This document shows positions 33,201 to 42,900 of a stretch of DNA of 64,000 nt, one piece after another. The position numbers and the translations under genes were made by a program. Positions within the stretch are counted from its first letter, which is position 1; each line of letters begins with the position of its first letter. The notes beneath the pieces were generated by a model. That model made no database searches. It saw nothing but the letters and a program-made list of their open reading frames with translations, and was not told where the DNA came from. Source of the DNA: an uncultured Eubacteriales bacterium (GTDB lineage Bacteria; Bacillota; Clostridia; Christensenellales; UBA1242); assembly GCA_948806215.1 (NCBI GenBank), contig CAQIDI010000001.1:1-64000 (forward strand). The letters run 5' to 3'.

Positions 33201-34331
33201 ATGATTTTTTTAGATAATGCAAGCACAACAAAGATTTATAACGAAGCATTGGAAGAATATGTTAACTTTAGTAGAGAAAACTATTTTAATGCATCATCGC
33301 TTTATAAAAATGGTGTTCAAGTTTCGGTTAAAGTTAATAATGCTAGAAAAACCATAATAAAGCTTCTTGGTGGAAGTGTTTTTGATAATTTAATCTTTAC
33401 TTCGGGTGCTACAGAAGCCAATAACTTTGCAATTAATGGCTGTGTTAGAAAAAATATGGGAAAACTTTTATTTTCTATAGGGGAGCATCCTTCGGTTTAT
33501 AATGTTGCCCTAAATTTATTAAATATGGGTTATGATGTTGAATTTGTTAATTTAACAAAAGATGGTACAGTTGATGAAAAAGATTTTATAAACAAATTAA
33601 CAGGGGCTAGTTTTGTTTCGATAATGCATATTAACAACGAAACAGGTGCAATTAATAACATAAAAAAACTAGTTCAAATTGCAAAAGCTAAAAATCCTAA
33701 AATTATTTTTCACTGCGATGGTGTGCAAGCATTTGGTAAAATTAAAGTTAATGTTTCGGCACTTGGTGTTGATTTATACACAATTAGTGCTCATAAAATT
33801 CACGGACCAAAAGGTGTGGGTGCACTTTATGTTAAAAAAGGTATTAATTTAAAGCCAATACTTTTTGGCGGTGGTCAAGAATTTAATTTAAGAAGTGGAA
33901 CAGAAAACACTTGTGGAATTATTTCGTTTTGTAAGGCGTGTGAACTAGCAAACAAAAATGTTGAAAGCAATTTAGAATATGTTTCAACACTAAAAGAAGA
34001 ATTTGTAAAAAACATTACTAACAACTTTAATGTGGTAATAAATTCTTCATTAGAATCGTTACCATACATTATTTCGTTTGCTGTCCCTAAGGTTAAAGCC
34101 GAAACCATTTTACATATGGCAGAAAACGAAGGCGTTTTAATTTCTAATGGCTCTGCTTGTTCTAGCAAGCACACAGATAACAGAATTTTAAAGGCTATGG
34201 GCGTGGAAAATAACATAATAGAATCTTCGGTTAGGGTAAGTTTTAGTTTTGATACAAAATTAGAAGAAGTTATTAAAGCGTGCGAAATTATTAAAAAAAC
34301 CTGTTTAGGTTATATTAAATTATTAGGATAA
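33201..34331 (+). CDS. nifS: Cysteine desulfurase (NifS/IscS family), partner of ThiI
   Basis: PLP enzyme that removes sulfur from cysteine and passes it as persulfide. 376 residues from ATG 33201 (AAGGAA upstream; an earlier in-frame ATG adds 15 unconserved residues). MIFLDNASTT start, the PLP lysine Lys199 in SAHKIHGPKG, the His in the HCDGVQAFGK block, and the persulfide Cys in SNGSACSSK (about 322). It sits 4 bases before thiI, so it very likely feeds sulfur to ThiI for 4-thiouridine in tRNA, as NifZ does in Bacillus. Confidence 0.93.
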   Translation: MIFLDNASTTKIYNEALEEYVNFSRENYFNASSLYKNGVQVSVKVNNARKTIIKLLGGSVFDNLIFTSGATEANNFAINGCVRKNMGKLLFSIGEHPSVYNVALNLLNMGYDVEFVNLTKDGTVDEKDFINKLTGASFVSIMHINNETGAINNIKKLVQIAKAKNPKIIFHCDGVQAFGKIKVNVSALGVDLYTISAHKIHGPKGVGALYVKKGINLKPILFGGGQEFNLRSGTENTCGIISFCKACELANKNVESNLEYVSTLKEEFVKNITNNFNVVINSSLESLPYIISFAVPKVKAETILHMAENEGVLISNGSACSSKHTDNRILKAMGVENNIIESSVRVSFSFDTKLEEVIKACEIIKKTCLGYIKLLG

Positions 34332-34335
34332 AATT

Positions 34336-35502
34336 ATGAAAAAAGTTATTTTAGTTAGATTTGGTGAAATATTTTTAAAAGGAAAAAATAAACATATTTT
34401 TGAAAAATTGTTAATACATAACATTCTTGAAAGTTTAAAAGATTTTAAAGTTAGGTTAACAAAAATTTCTGGAAGATATGTTTTAACCGATTTTGATGAA
34501 GACTATGAAAATCAAATTATTGATTATGTTTCAAAAGTTTTTGGTGTTTATTCTGTAAGCCCTTGTGTTCAGTTTGAATCTTCTCAAGAAAAGATTGAAG
34601 AGTATGTTGGTTCTTTAACTTTTAGCTCAGAAACTTTTAAAGTTGATGTTAAACGAGCAGATAAACGATTTCCTATTAACTCAACCGAATATTCTGCACA
34701 TTTAGGCGGAATTATTTTAGATAATTTTCCAAACTTAAAAGTTAAGTTAAAAAATCCGGATGTAACAGTTTATGTTGAAATTAGAGATGATGGTAATACG
34801 TATATTTATGATAAAATTATAAAGGCTGTTGGTGGAATGCCTGTTGGAAGCAGTGCGGGCGGTTTATTATTATTATCTGGCGGAATTGATAGCCCAGTTG
34901 CTGGATATATGATGGCAAAACGCGGAATGCCTTTGCACGCAATACATTTTCATAGTTTTCCATACACCAGCGAATCTGCTAAAGAAAAAGTTTTAACTCT
35001 TGCAAAACTGGTTAGTGTTTACACTGGAAACATTGTTATTTATGTTGTGCCTTTCACAAAAATTCAAGAGGAAATTCATAAACATTGCGATGGCGATTTT
35101 ATGATAACTTTAATGCGCAGATTTATGATGCGTATAAGCGAAAAAATTGCAAAAGAAAACAACTTAAAGGCAATAATAACAGGTGAGAGTTTAGCCCAAG
35201 TTGCTTCTCAAACAATAGAAAGCATAACTGTAACAAATGGTGTTATTGAAGATTTACCTGTGCTTAGACCACTTATTGGAATGGATAAAGAAGATATTAT
35301 GGAAATAAGCAAAAAAATTAACACCTACGAAACCTCAATTCTTCCTTATGAAGATTGTTGCACAGTGTTTTTACCAGAACATCCTGTAATAAAACCAAAA
35401 CTAGAAAAGGTTTTAAAAGAAGAATCTAGGTTAGATGTTTTAAATTTAATTGAAGAAGCTATTAAAAATATTGAAATTTTTGAAACAAATAATATAAATT
35501 AA
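34336..35502 (+). CDS. thiI: tRNA 4-thiouridine synthetase ThiI
   Basis: Adenylates and thiolates uridine 8 of tRNA. 388 residues: N-terminal ferredoxin-like and THUMP domains (about 1-165) and an ATP pyrophosphatase domain with the P-loop SGGIDS at 181-186. The C-terminal rhodanese domain of the E. coli protein is absent, as in most Bacillota, so sulfur must come from the adjacent desulfurase through a different cysteine relay. CCTVF near 346 supplies candidate cysteines. Ends in a terminator. Confidence 0.95.
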   Translation: MKKVILVRFGEIFLKGKNKHIFEKLLIHNILESLKDFKVRLTKISGRYVLTDFDEDYENQIIDYVSKVFGVYSVSPCVQFESSQEKIEEYVGSLTFSSETFKVDVKRADKRFPINSTEYSAHLGGIILDNFPNLKVKLKNPDVTVYVEIRDDGNTYIYDKIIKAVGGMPVGSSAGGLLLLSGGIDSPVAGYMMAKRGMPLHAIHFHSFPYTSESAKEKVLTLAKLVSVYTGNIVIYVVPFTKIQEEIHKHCDGDFMITLMRRFMMRISEKIAKENNLKAIITGESLAQVASQTIESITVTNGVIEDLPVLRPLIGMDKEDIMEISKKINTYETSILPYEDCCTVFLPEHPVIKPKLEKVLKEESRLDVLNLIEEAIKNIEIFETNNIN

Positions 35503-35526
35503 ATGCCATATAAAGGCATTTTTTTT
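35501..35526 (+). terminator. Terminator after thiI
   Basis: AAATGCC (35501-35507) and GGCATTT (35515-35521) followed by T; the stop codon overlaps the stem. Confidence 0.85.
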
Positions 35527-35571
35527 AATTTTTATTAAAAAATTATTTAATGTGCAAATAATGCTAATTAA

Positions 35572-35600
35572 TTGACAAAAATTTGTGTATTATATAAAAT
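35572..35600 (+). promoter_or_regulatory. rny promoter
   Basis: TTGACA (35572-35577), a 17-bp spacer and TAAAAT (35595-35600), about 97 bases before the start codon. Confidence 0.7.
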
Positions 35601-35696
35601 TAAAAGTGTAACAAATAATTAATTAAACATAGATGTTTGTTATTATATAATTAGTAATTTGTACAATCAAAATTTAATAAAGGAGAAAATAATATT

Positions 35697-37292
35697 ATGC
35701 AAAGTGCAATGTTTAGTATTATGGCATTGTCTACTGCAAGCGCGTGCATTATTGTTGGTGTTGTTAGTGTTATTTTAGCAATTCCTGCAGGAATGGCTAT
35801 TTATTATTTGATAAATAAGAAAAAAGCAGATAAAAATAAAACTAGCGCATCCAACATAATTCAAGAAGCTTTGAACGAAGCTAAAACTGTTAAAAAAGAA
35901 GCAGTTTTAGAAGCTAGAGATGAAGTTTTTAAATTAAAATCGGAATGTGATGCAGAACTTAAAGAACGACGTGCCGAAATGCAAAGAGCAGAAAATCGTG
36001 TTAACCAACGAGAAGAGTTTATTGAGAAAAAAGAATTATTGTTGGATAGCAAAACCGAAGCAATCGAGAAAGTTAAAAAAGATTTAGAAGTTAAAGAAGA
36101 GGAAATTAAAAAAGCTATTTTAGAACAAAATAATATAACAGCTAAAATGGTGGAAGAACTAGAAAAAATATCTGGTTTATCTAAGGAAGAAGCAAAAAAC
36201 AAATTAATTTCTAAATTTGAAGATGAAGCTAAAAAAGATGCTGCAGTTATTGTTAGATCTATCGAACAAGAAGCTAAAGATGAAGCAGATAAAAAAGCAA
36301 AAAACATTATTACATTAGCAATTCAAAAATGTGCTGCCGACACAACCAGTGAAGTAACAGTTTCTTCAGTTGCTTTACCTAACGATGAAATGAAGGGTAG
36401 AATTATTGGTAGAGAAGGTAGAAACATTAGAGCATTAGAAAGTGCTACTGGCGTTGATTTAATTATTGATGATACTCCAGATACAGTTATTCTTTCTTCG
36501 TTTGATCCAGTTAGACGTGAAGTTGCAAGAATAGCATTAGAAAAATTAATTTTAGATGGTAGAATTCATCCAACTAGAATTGAAGAAATGGTAGAAAAAG
36601 TTACTCGCGATATTGAAGTAACTATTAAAGAAGCCGGAGAAACTGCAGCTTTTGATGCAGGTATTAATGGTTTACATCCTGAGTTAATTAAAACTTTAGG
36701 TAGATTAAAATATAGAACCAGTTATGGACAAAATGTTTTAAAACATAGCTTAGAAGTATCTTACATTGCAGGGCTTATGGCTAGTGAGCTTGGTGCAAAT
36801 GTTAATGTTGCTAAGCGCGGCGGATTATTACACGATATTGGTAAAGCAGTAGATCACGAAGTTGAAGGAACACACGTTACCATTGGTGTTGATTTAGCAA
36901 GAAAATATAAAGAATCAAAAGAAGTTATTCACTGCATCGAAGCACATCACGGTGGTGTTGAATATGAATCTATTGAAGCGATTTTAGTTCAAGCAGCCGA
37001 TGCAATTTCTAGTGCTCGCCCTGGCGCGCGTCGTGAAAGTTTAGAAACTTATATTAAGCGTTTACAAAAACTTGAAGAAATTGCCAACCAATTTAAAGGC
37101 GTTGAAAAATCTTATGCTATTCAAGCTGGTCGTGAAGTTAGAATTATTGTTAAGCCTAACGAAGTTAACGATGATCAAGCGTTGTTTATTGCAAAGGATA
37201 TTGCAGCAAAAATCGAAAAAGAAATGGAATATCCTGGAACAATTAAAGTTAATGTTATTCGTGAAACAAGAAGCGTTGAATATGCAAAATAA
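35697..37292 (+). CDS. rny: Ribonuclease Y
   Basis: Membrane-bound endoribonuclease that initiates mRNA decay in Bacillota. 531 residues in the expected order: N-terminal transmembrane helix (about 10-33), long charged coiled coil (about 40-165), KH RNA-binding domain (about 215-285, [12 protein letters not shown]), and HD domain with H379-D380 in [12 protein letters not shown]. Start ATG 35697 lies 11 bases after GGAG; an ATG four codons on is an alternative. Monocistronic between a promoter and two terminators. Confidence 0.96.
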   Translation: MQSAMFSIMALSTASACIIVGVVSVILAIPAGMAIYYLINKKKADKNKTSASNIIQEALNEAKTVKKEAVLEARDEVFKLKSECDAELKERRAEMQRAENRVNQREEFIEKKELLLDSKTEAIEKVKKDLEVKEEEIKKAILEQNNITAKMVEELEKISGLSKEEAKNKLISKFEDEAKKDAAVIVRSIEQEAKDEADKKAKNIITLAIQKCAADTTSEVTVSSVALPNDEMKGRIIGREGRNIRALESATGVDLIIDDTPDTVILSSFDPVRREVARIALEKLILDGRIHPTRIEEMVEKVTRDIEVTIKEAGETAAFDAGINGLHPELIKTLGRLKYRTSYGQNVLKHSLEVSYIAGLMASELGANVNVAKRGGLLHDIGKAVDHEVEGTHVTIGVDLARKYKESKEVIHCIEAHHGGVEYESIEAILVQAADAISSARPGARRESLETYIKRLQKLEEIANQFKGVEKSYAIQAGREVRIIVKPNEVNDDQALFIAKDIAAKIEKEMEYPGTIKVNVIRETRSVEYAK

Positions 37293-37299
37293 TAAAACA

Positions 37300-37325
37300 A
37301 AAAAGCGATTATAAATCGCTTTTTT
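37300..37325 (+). terminator. Terminator 1 after rny
   Basis: AAAAAGCGAT pairs with ATCGCTTTTT around loop TATAA. Confidence 0.9.
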
Positions 37326-37346
37326 TGTGTCCATAATTTAATTTGG

Positions 37347-37374
37347 TAAATTCCACGATTTGTGGAATTTTTAT
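37347..37374 (+). terminator. Second hairpin after rny
   Basis: AAATTCCAC (37347-37355), loop GATTT, GTGGAATTT (37361-37369), then T. A tandem back-up terminator. Confidence 0.75.
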
Positions 37375-37432
37375 TATTTAGGATTAAAGTTTTAACTTTG
37401 TTATGGTATAATAAAACATAAGAGGTACTATT

Positions 37433-38084
37433 ATGACATTAGGAGAAAAATTAAAGTTTTTACGAAATCGAGCTGGTTTAACATAAAGTGAACTTGGAAA
37501 AATTATTGGTTATAATAATCGTGTTATATCAAAATGGGAACAAGATTTATCAATTCCGAATGCTAAAATAATTTATCAATTATCAACAATTTTCTGTGAG
37601 CCACTAGAAAATATTTTAAACGATAATTTTAGTTACGATAATAGCATTGAAAAAGAAGAACTGCTTGATATATTACAAGAAGATGGTAGAAAAACTGGTT
37701 TTATAGCAACTAAACAGCGTGTGCACGAGCGTGGTTTGTGGCATTACGAAGTCTCGGTTTGGATTGCTAACAGAAAGGGGGAATACTTATTAACTAAGCG
37801 TGCTAGCAATAAAGATTTCAATCCAAACAAGTGGGGAATTGTTGCCGGACACGTTTTATCAGGGGAAGATAATATTTCTGCTATCGAACGAATTTTAAAG
37901 CGAGAGTTAAATTTAACAAAGCAAAATTATTCGTTTAAAACTTTAATGGATAAATTTTTATGAATTATTAAAATTTTTAAAAAATGAAAAAGCGTATAAA
38001 TCAAAATTCGAAAACAATGGATTTAATGAATTGTTAAGTCAAGTTGAAGATTTTTTGATTAAAAATAAAAAAAGTTCTATTTAA
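37433..38084 (+). pseudogene. Decayed XRE-HTH / Nudix fusion gene
   Basis: Translation from ATG 37433 (AGAGG upstream) gives an XRE helix-turn-helix start (LGEKLKFLRNRAGLT) broken by TAA at 37484-37486, exactly where Gln of the usual LTQSELG is expected, a CAA-to-TAA change. The frame then continues through the HTH domain, a linker (ESIEKEEL-type) and a Nudix segment (ERGLWHYEVSVWI, NKWGIVAGHVLSGED) to a TGA at 37961. One base later, a second frame (37962-38084) supplies a plausible Nudix C-terminal helix (ELLKFLKNEKAY). The middle of the Nudix domain is missing and the Nudix box is degenerate. So at least one nonsense mutation and one deletion or frameshift are present. Confidence 0.8.
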
Positions 38085-38099
38085 TAATAGAACTTTTTT
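38068..38099. terminator. Terminator after the XRE-Nudix pseudogene and tRNA-Trp
   Basis: AAAAAAGTTCTATT and AATAGAACTTTTTT form a stem around loop TAAT, and can serve both strands. Confidence 0.88.
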
Positions 38100-38102
38100 G
38101 TT

Positions 38103-38177
38103 TGGCAGGGGAGAAAGGACTCGAACCCTCAACCAACGGTTTTGGAGACCGCGACTCTACCATTGAGCTACTCCCCT
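38103..38177 (-). tRNA. tRNA-Trp (CCA)
   Basis: 75 nt; acceptor AGGGGAG/CTCCCCT, anticodon CCA in loop CTCCAAA, encoded CCA end. Single gene with its own promoter. Confidence 0.94.
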
Positions 38178-38222
38178 TTAGAGCATATTAAAAAATTATT
38201 ATCAAATTTTAACTGCTTTTTA

Positions 38223-38251
38223 ATTATATGTTAAATATGGTTATAAGTCAA
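38223..38251 (-). promoter_or_regulatory. tRNA-Trp promoter
   Basis: Minus strand TTGACT (plus 38246-38251), a 17-bp spacer and a perfect TATAAT (plus 38223-38228). Confidence 0.8.
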
Positions 38252-38319
38252 TAAATTTGCTTTATTTTAATAATCTTTAAATGATATAATATTATTAATT
38301 ATTTTAAGTGGGAGTTGTT

Positions 38320-38763
38320 ATGAAGAATATTGAAATTTATACCGACGGAGCCTGTTCAGGTAATCCTGGTCCAGGAGGGTATGGTATTGTTTTAAAATAT
38401 AATAACATTCAAAAAGAATATTCTGGTTACGCCGAACAAACAACAAATAATCGTATGGAACTAACAGCGGTTATTGAAGCTTTAAAGCTTTTAAAAGAAC
38501 CTTGTAATGTTACATTATATTCCGATTCGGCTTACACGCTTAATGCTTTTTTATTGGGATGGATTGATTCTTGGATTTTAAATAACTGGAAAACTGCATC
38601 AAAAAAACCTGTGTTAAATGTTGATTTGTGGAAAGAATTAATCGAGTTAAAAAACAAGCACAACATAACTTGGGTTAAAGTTAAAGGGCACGCCGATAAC
38701 GAACTTAATAATTTATGTGATAAGTTAGCAAGATTAGAGATAGAAAAAAATAGGCAAAATTAA
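38320..38763 (+). CDS. rnhA: Ribonuclease HI
   Basis: Degrades the RNA strand of RNA-DNA hybrids. 147 residues from ATG 38320, preceded by GGGAG; the upstream GTG at 38308 is part of the leader. Catalytic carboxylates are D9 ([14 protein letters not shown]), E47 (RMELTAV) and D69 (YSDSAY), with the GHADNELNN motif near 123-131 supplying the His and last Asp. TATAAT at about 38283 is a likely -10. Convergent with the ABC permease. Confidence 0.95.
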   Translation: MKNIEIYTDGACSGNPGPGGYGIVLKYNNIQKEYSGYAEQTTNNRMELTAVIEALKLLKEPCNVTLYSDSAYTLNAFLLGWIDSWILNNWKTASKKPVLNVDLWKELIELKNKHNITWVKVKGHADNELNNLCDKLARLEIEKNRQN

Positions 38764-38780
38764 TTGCCTATTTTATTTTT
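38745..38780. terminator. Bidirectional terminator between rnhA and ABC permease
   Basis: AAAATAGGCAA (ending inside rnhA) and TTGCCTATTTT form a long stem around AATTAA, with A and T runs outside. Confidence 0.88.
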
Positions 38781-40879
38781 TAAAAATCTCTAGCTTTAAA
38801 TATGATGTGTGTAAGAATTATTAATAGCGAGATTGTTCCTAAATAAATACCAAGGGTAATAAATATACTTGCATTAGAAAGTAGAGTAGGAGCAAATAAC
38901 GAATTAAATAATCCTGTTTGAGTAGATAAGAAACTACCACCAAAATATTTAAAGAAATCGGTATTTATAAATGGTATAAACGAATACCAGAATGCGCCAC
39001 CAAATAAAATATTTAAGCTATATGCTAAAATAAATGTTATAAACGAAATAGAAATTGCTGCAGTGTAGGAACGGAATATTGTGGAAATTGAAAGAGCTAA
39101 AACTGCATAGAAGAAAATTTCTAATATTGTTGAGCAAATATAAATTGCCATTAGTAGAGCAGGATTAATAGCAAACGCTACCTGACCATTAAGAACTGCT
39201 AAAACAGGTGCGGAACTTAATGGATATAAACAAATTCCTGCAACCAACGAAATTATAGCACTAAACAAAACAAATACTATTACAAAGAACATTGTTGCAA
39301 ATAATTTCCCGGTAATAATTTTCCAACGCCTAAATGGACGCATTGCTAATAGTTTTATTGTTCCACTATCATATTCAGAAGCAATTAAACTTGCTGCCAT
39401 TAAAATTGCAAATGCAGAAATTAAAACTGTAGCAATTTTCATTGCATAAAACATAAAGTCGTATGCATTGGTTTCGGTTGTGCTATTTTTGTTAAATGAG
39501 AATACATCGGAGTAATGTTGATTATAAACACCATTAAATATATAATATTTTGCTCTGGATAAATTTTCTTTTGTTTCGTAATAGTTAAATTTATCAAATT
39601 CGTTAAATTTTGTAATTTGTGTTGAGCCAAATTTTTCGGTTGCTTCTAAATCTAGTGTTGTATCAATTAATAATGTTGTGTTATTGGCCAAAACTCTGTA
39701 ACTTGTTATTAAATCGTTTAAAGCTGCAATCTTTTTAATATCTGCACTAGAAGCATCTTTGTTGGCTGTTTCTATGCTTGTTGTTAAGCCTGTTTTTAGT
39801 TCGGCTATATTTTTATTTATTGTTTTCTTTAAATCTTCAAGAGTTTTTGTACTTACTCTATAGTAGGAAAGGTTAGTTGAAAATGTTGATAATTTTTCGT
39901 CTAATTTAGTTTTATCAATGCTTTTAGCAATTATTGTGTGTCGTTCGTGGTTAGTAAGGTTAGCATTTGCATTGTTAGGATCTGAGAACGAATTTAATTG
40001 TGATATAACCGATGTGAAAGATTTTATTAATTCTTCATATTCGGCTTTTTCAACAAATATTAAACGATAATCGTTTTTAAACAAGGTGTTTGTAAATGTT
40101 TGTGCATTTATTACAACAGCTTTTAATTCGTTTAATCTAGCTTCGTATTGATCGGCATAACTAGGAGATGGGTTGTTATAAACTAGGTGAGTATACTTAA
40201 CAGTTTGATCTTTAATTTGTTTAGCAAACTCGTTTAAAGAATTTTTAATTGCGTTATCATCGTTATCGGCAACCTTATTTAGTTTGTCTAAATATTGGTT
40301 GTTTGTAATTCTGCTTATAAACGAAGAAGGGCTTTCTTTTGAATCTAAAATAATTTTATCAAGTATTTCTCCAACATCTGTAAATAAGTTAATTTTTACA
40401 TATTCAGTATAAAATGTGCTTGAAGCAGTTAATGTAGAAACATCGCTATAAATTGTTTTATATTCGTTTAACTTTGCTTTAACATCATTAAATATTTTGT
40501 TTGTGGTTGTTTCAGGATCTTTTGCAGCAACCGAATTTTTTAAATCAGTAAACAGAGCAGAGAATTCGGTGTTAACTTTGTTTAAATTTTGAGCACGATT
40601 ATTTAATAATAAATAAAAATCTAGTTTAGTTAAATTTGCATCAATAAGATTATCGAATTCCGATTTTTTATAGTTAGAAGTAGAATCGTTCATAAATTTA
40701 TCGTAAACTTGTCCAACTGTGCTACCTGTTAATTTAACAGTAAAATCTTGTTTTCCAACAGGTTCAAAAAAAAGTAAGGAAAGAACTAATACAGATGCCA
40801 AAATTACACCCATAATATAAACACTTGGTTTTTTGAATATTTTTATAAATTCTGCTTTAGCAATTCTAAAAACACCCAT
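38780..40879 (-). CDS. ABC-2 type transporter permease with large extracytoplasmic domain
   Basis: 699 residues. One N-terminal transmembrane helix (about 18-38, after a conserved basic AKAEFIKIFKKPS start) is followed by ~430 residues of helical, Lys/Asp/Asn-rich extracytoplasmic sequence, then about six transmembrane helices in the last 230 residues. The DSGTIKLLAMRPFRRWKIITGK segment before the second helix is typical of ABC-2/NatB permeases. It lies 12 bases after the ATPase gene and must form the transporter with it. Substrate unknown; such pairs export Na+, antibiotics or peptides, or act in envelope stress. Confidence 0.88.
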   Translation of the reverse strand: MGVFRIAKAEFIKIFKKPSVYIMGVILASVLVLSLLFFEPVGKQDFTVKLTGSTVGQVYDKFMNDSTSNYKKSEFDNLIDANLTKLDFYLLLNNRAQNLNKVNTEFSALFTDLKNSVAAKDPETTTNKIFNDVKAKLNEYKTIYSDVSTLTASSTFYTEYVKINLFTDVGEILDKIILDSKESPSSFISRITNNQYLDKLNKVADNDDNAIKNSLNEFAKQIKDQTVKYTHLVYNNPSPSYADQYEARLNELKAVVINAQTFTNTLFKNDYRLIFVEKAEYEELIKSFTSVISQLNSFSDPNNANANLTNHERHTIIAKSIDKTKLDEKLSTFSTNLSYYRVSTKTLEDLKKTINKNIAELKTGLTTSIETANKDASSADIKKIAALNDLITSYRVLANNTTLLIDTTLDLEATEKFGSTQITKFNEFDKFNYYETKENLSRAKYYIFNGVYNQHYSDVFSFNKNSTTETNAYDFMFYAMKIATVLISAFAILMAASLIASEYDSGTIKLLAMRPFRRWKIITGKLFATMFFVIVFVLFSAIISLVAGICLYPLSSAPVLAVLNGQVAFAINPALLMAIYICSTILEIFFYAVLALSISTIFRSYTAAISISFITFILAYSLNILFGGAFWYSFIPFINTDFFKYFGGSFLSTQTGLFNSLFAPTLLSNASIFITLGIYLGTISLLIILTHIIFKARDF

Positions 40880-40891
40880 ATTGTTCTCCTG

Positions 40892-41830
40892 TTAGAATAT
40901 TTGAATAGTTCCATTATTTTTGGATTTTAGTAAATCCATAAATATTTCTTCTAAAGATTTAGTTATAAATTCAACGCCGAAAACCGAAAGGCCGTTATCT
41001 AGTAGGCGTCTATTTATTTCTGCAACATTATCTTCTGTTGTGTAAACATAAATACTATTTCCAGCAACATCAACTTGATAATGAAATTCGTTCATAATAA
41101 CTTTGCCAGCAAAGTTAGGGTAGTCAACTTTAAATTTGATTTTTCTTGAACCAACAACACCTTCTTTTAATTGGTTAATTGTTTTTAGTTCTATTAATTG
41201 ACCATTGTTAATAACTGCAAGGGTATCGCATAGTTGTTCCATTTCGGCTAACATATGCGAACTAACCATAATTGCAATTTTATATTTTTTTGCAAGATTT
41301 TTTAAAAAGTCACGCATTTCAACAACACCCTGAGGGTCTAATCCGCTTAACGGTTCGTCCAAAATTAAAAGTTTAGGATTGTGCAAAAGTGCTTGTGCTA
41401 TTCCTAATCTTTGGCGCATACCTAAAGAATAGAACTTAACTTTATCTTTTAACCTGTTTTCAAGACCAACAATTTTTGCGTAGGAAAGTATTGTGCTTTT
41501 TTTAATACCTTTATAAAGGCTAGCATAATATTTTAAATTGTCGTAACCACTCATATAACCATACATTAAAGGATTTTCTATAATGCCACCAGTTAATTGC
41601 ATTGCTTTTTCAAAATCTTTTTTAACTGAAAATCCGCATATAGTAATATTGCCACGAGTTGGTTTAGTAAGGCCACAAATCATTCGCATAGTTGTTGTTT
41701 TTCCAGCACCATTTGGGCCAAGAAAACCAAAAATTTCTCCTTCGTGAATTTGAAAGGAGATATTATTAACAGCAACTCTATCGTCGAATGCTTTTGTTAC
41801 GTTTTCTAAATTTAAAATTACATTACTCAA
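40892..41830 (-). CDS. ABC transporter ATP-binding protein (NatA/CcmA type)
   Basis: 312 residues. Walker A GPNGAGKTT at 38-46, signature LGMRQRLGIAQAL near 136-148 (a permitted variant of LSGGQ), Walker B LLILDEPLSGLDP near 154-166, H-loop SSHML near 195. I place the start at TTG 41830 (MSNVILNLENV), because AGAGGA is correctly spaced before it; the earlier ATG at 41860 would put this ribosome-binding site inside the gene. The C-terminal ~90 residues form the accessory domain of drug or antibiotic resistance ATPases. Operon with the permease. Confidence 0.93.
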   Translation of the reverse strand: MSNVILNLENVTKAFDDRVAVNNISFQIHEGEIFGFLGPNGAGKTTTMRMICGLTKPTRGNITICGFSVKKDFEKAMQLTGGIIENPLMYGYMSGYDNLKYYASLYKGIKKSTILSYAKIVGLENRLKDKVKFYSLGMRQRLGIAQALLHNPKLLILDEPLSGLDPQGVVEMRDFLKNLAKKYKIAIMVSSHMLAEMEQLCDTLAVINNGQLIELKTINQLKEGVVGSRKIKFKVDYPNFAGKVIMNEFHYQVDVAGNSIYVYTTEDNVAEINRRLLDNGLSVFGVEFITKSLEEIFMDLLKSKNNGTIQIF

Positions 41831-41977
41831 AATAAAATCCTCTGTTTGATGGATTAGCATTGTTTTGATTTTGTAAACACTATTTATATTTTACCACACT
41901 AAATATTATTTGTAAAGTCATAAAATAGGCATATATATAATATAAATATTATATATTTTTTAATATAAGAGGGGAAA

Positions 41978-42877
41978 ATGCTCAAAAAAAAATATATTTA
42001 TTTTATAACTGTTATATTATTACCAATAATAGTGGTTATAAATTATTTTCTTAATAATAAATTACAAACAGAATTTTGGGTAAAAATTGTTGTTATACTG
42101 TCTAGTTTTGCCCTAAGTTTAATATCAATAGTTTTTTATAAAATAAAAAATACTTTTTGGCAGAGATTAACATTTTTAGGCAATATTATTTTATGTGTTG
42201 CAGTTAGTGTTTTATCTATTTTTAGCAGTTACGATTTACTTTATGTTTTTTCTTCAATCGCTTCGTTTAAAGAATTTATATTATCCACAAAAGAAATGGG
42301 AATGATTATTTATGTTTTAGTTCAAATGGGACAGGTAATGTTATTACCAATTCCTTCTATGATAATAACTTTAGCAGGTGTTGCAATTTATGGACCACTG
42401 TTAGGTTCACTACTTTGCAGTGCAGGTGTTTTAGCGGGTTCATATGCTTCGTTCTTCATTGGAAAAACATTCGGGTTTAAGTTGGTTTCTTGGGTTGCAG
42501 GAAAGGAAAGCGCAACAAAGTATGCCGATATAATTAATAAAAGAGGAAAGTTCTTTTTAATAATTGCATTTTTACTTCCTTTATTTCCAGATGATATATT
42601 GTGTTTAATAGCAGGAATTACAACTATGAAGTTTAAGCACTTTTTCTGGATAGCTTCAATAACTAGACCAATTGGTGTAATTTGTATGAGCTACTTTGGT
42701 GGTGGTTACATTATTCCTTTTAGTGGCTGGGGATTATATGTTTGGCCATTTATATTACTTCTTGCAATAGTTGCAGTTGTTGTTTCAACAAAATATCAAC
42801 CACAAATGGAAAAATGGATTATTGATAAACTTTATAAGTTTAATTTTAGTAAGAAAAATAAAAGTAAAAATACCTAG
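41978..42877 (+). CDS. VTT-domain (DedA/TVP38/TMEM64-type) membrane protein
   Basis: 299 residues with about eight hydrophobic segments. The VTT core is visible: GVAIYGPLLGSLLCSAGVLAGSYASFFIGK (about 130-160), a reentrant-like LPLFPDDILCLIAGITTM (about 205-222) and a C-terminal GWGLYVW segment. Relatives are lipid scramblases or transporters, including undecaprenyl-phosphate and phosphatidylethanolamine translocases; which lipid cannot be told. GAGGGG ribosome-binding site. Divergent from the ABC transporter and convergent with the PadR-like gene. Confidence 0.88.
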   Translation: MLKKKYIYFITVILLPIIVVINYFLNNKLQTEFWVKIVVILSSFALSLISIVFYKIKNTFWQRLTFLGNIILCVAVSVLSIFSSYDLLYVFSSIASFKEFILSTKEMGMIIYVLVQMGQVMLLPIPSMIITLAGVAIYGPLLGSLLCSAGVLAGSYASFFIGKTFGFKLVSWVAGKESATKYADIINKRGKFFLIIAFLLPLFPDDILCLIAGITTMKFKHFFWIASITRPIGVICMSYFGGGYIIPFSGWGLYVWPFILLLAIVAVVVSTKYQPQMEKWIIDKLYKFNFSKKNKSKNT

Positions 42878-42900
42878 ATTAATTTCTAGGTATTTTTTTA
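42866..42900. terminator. Bidirectional terminator between VTT gene and PadR-like gene
   Basis: AAAAATACCTAGA (42866-42878), loop TTAATT, TCTAGGTATTTTT (42885-42897). Confidence 0.9.
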
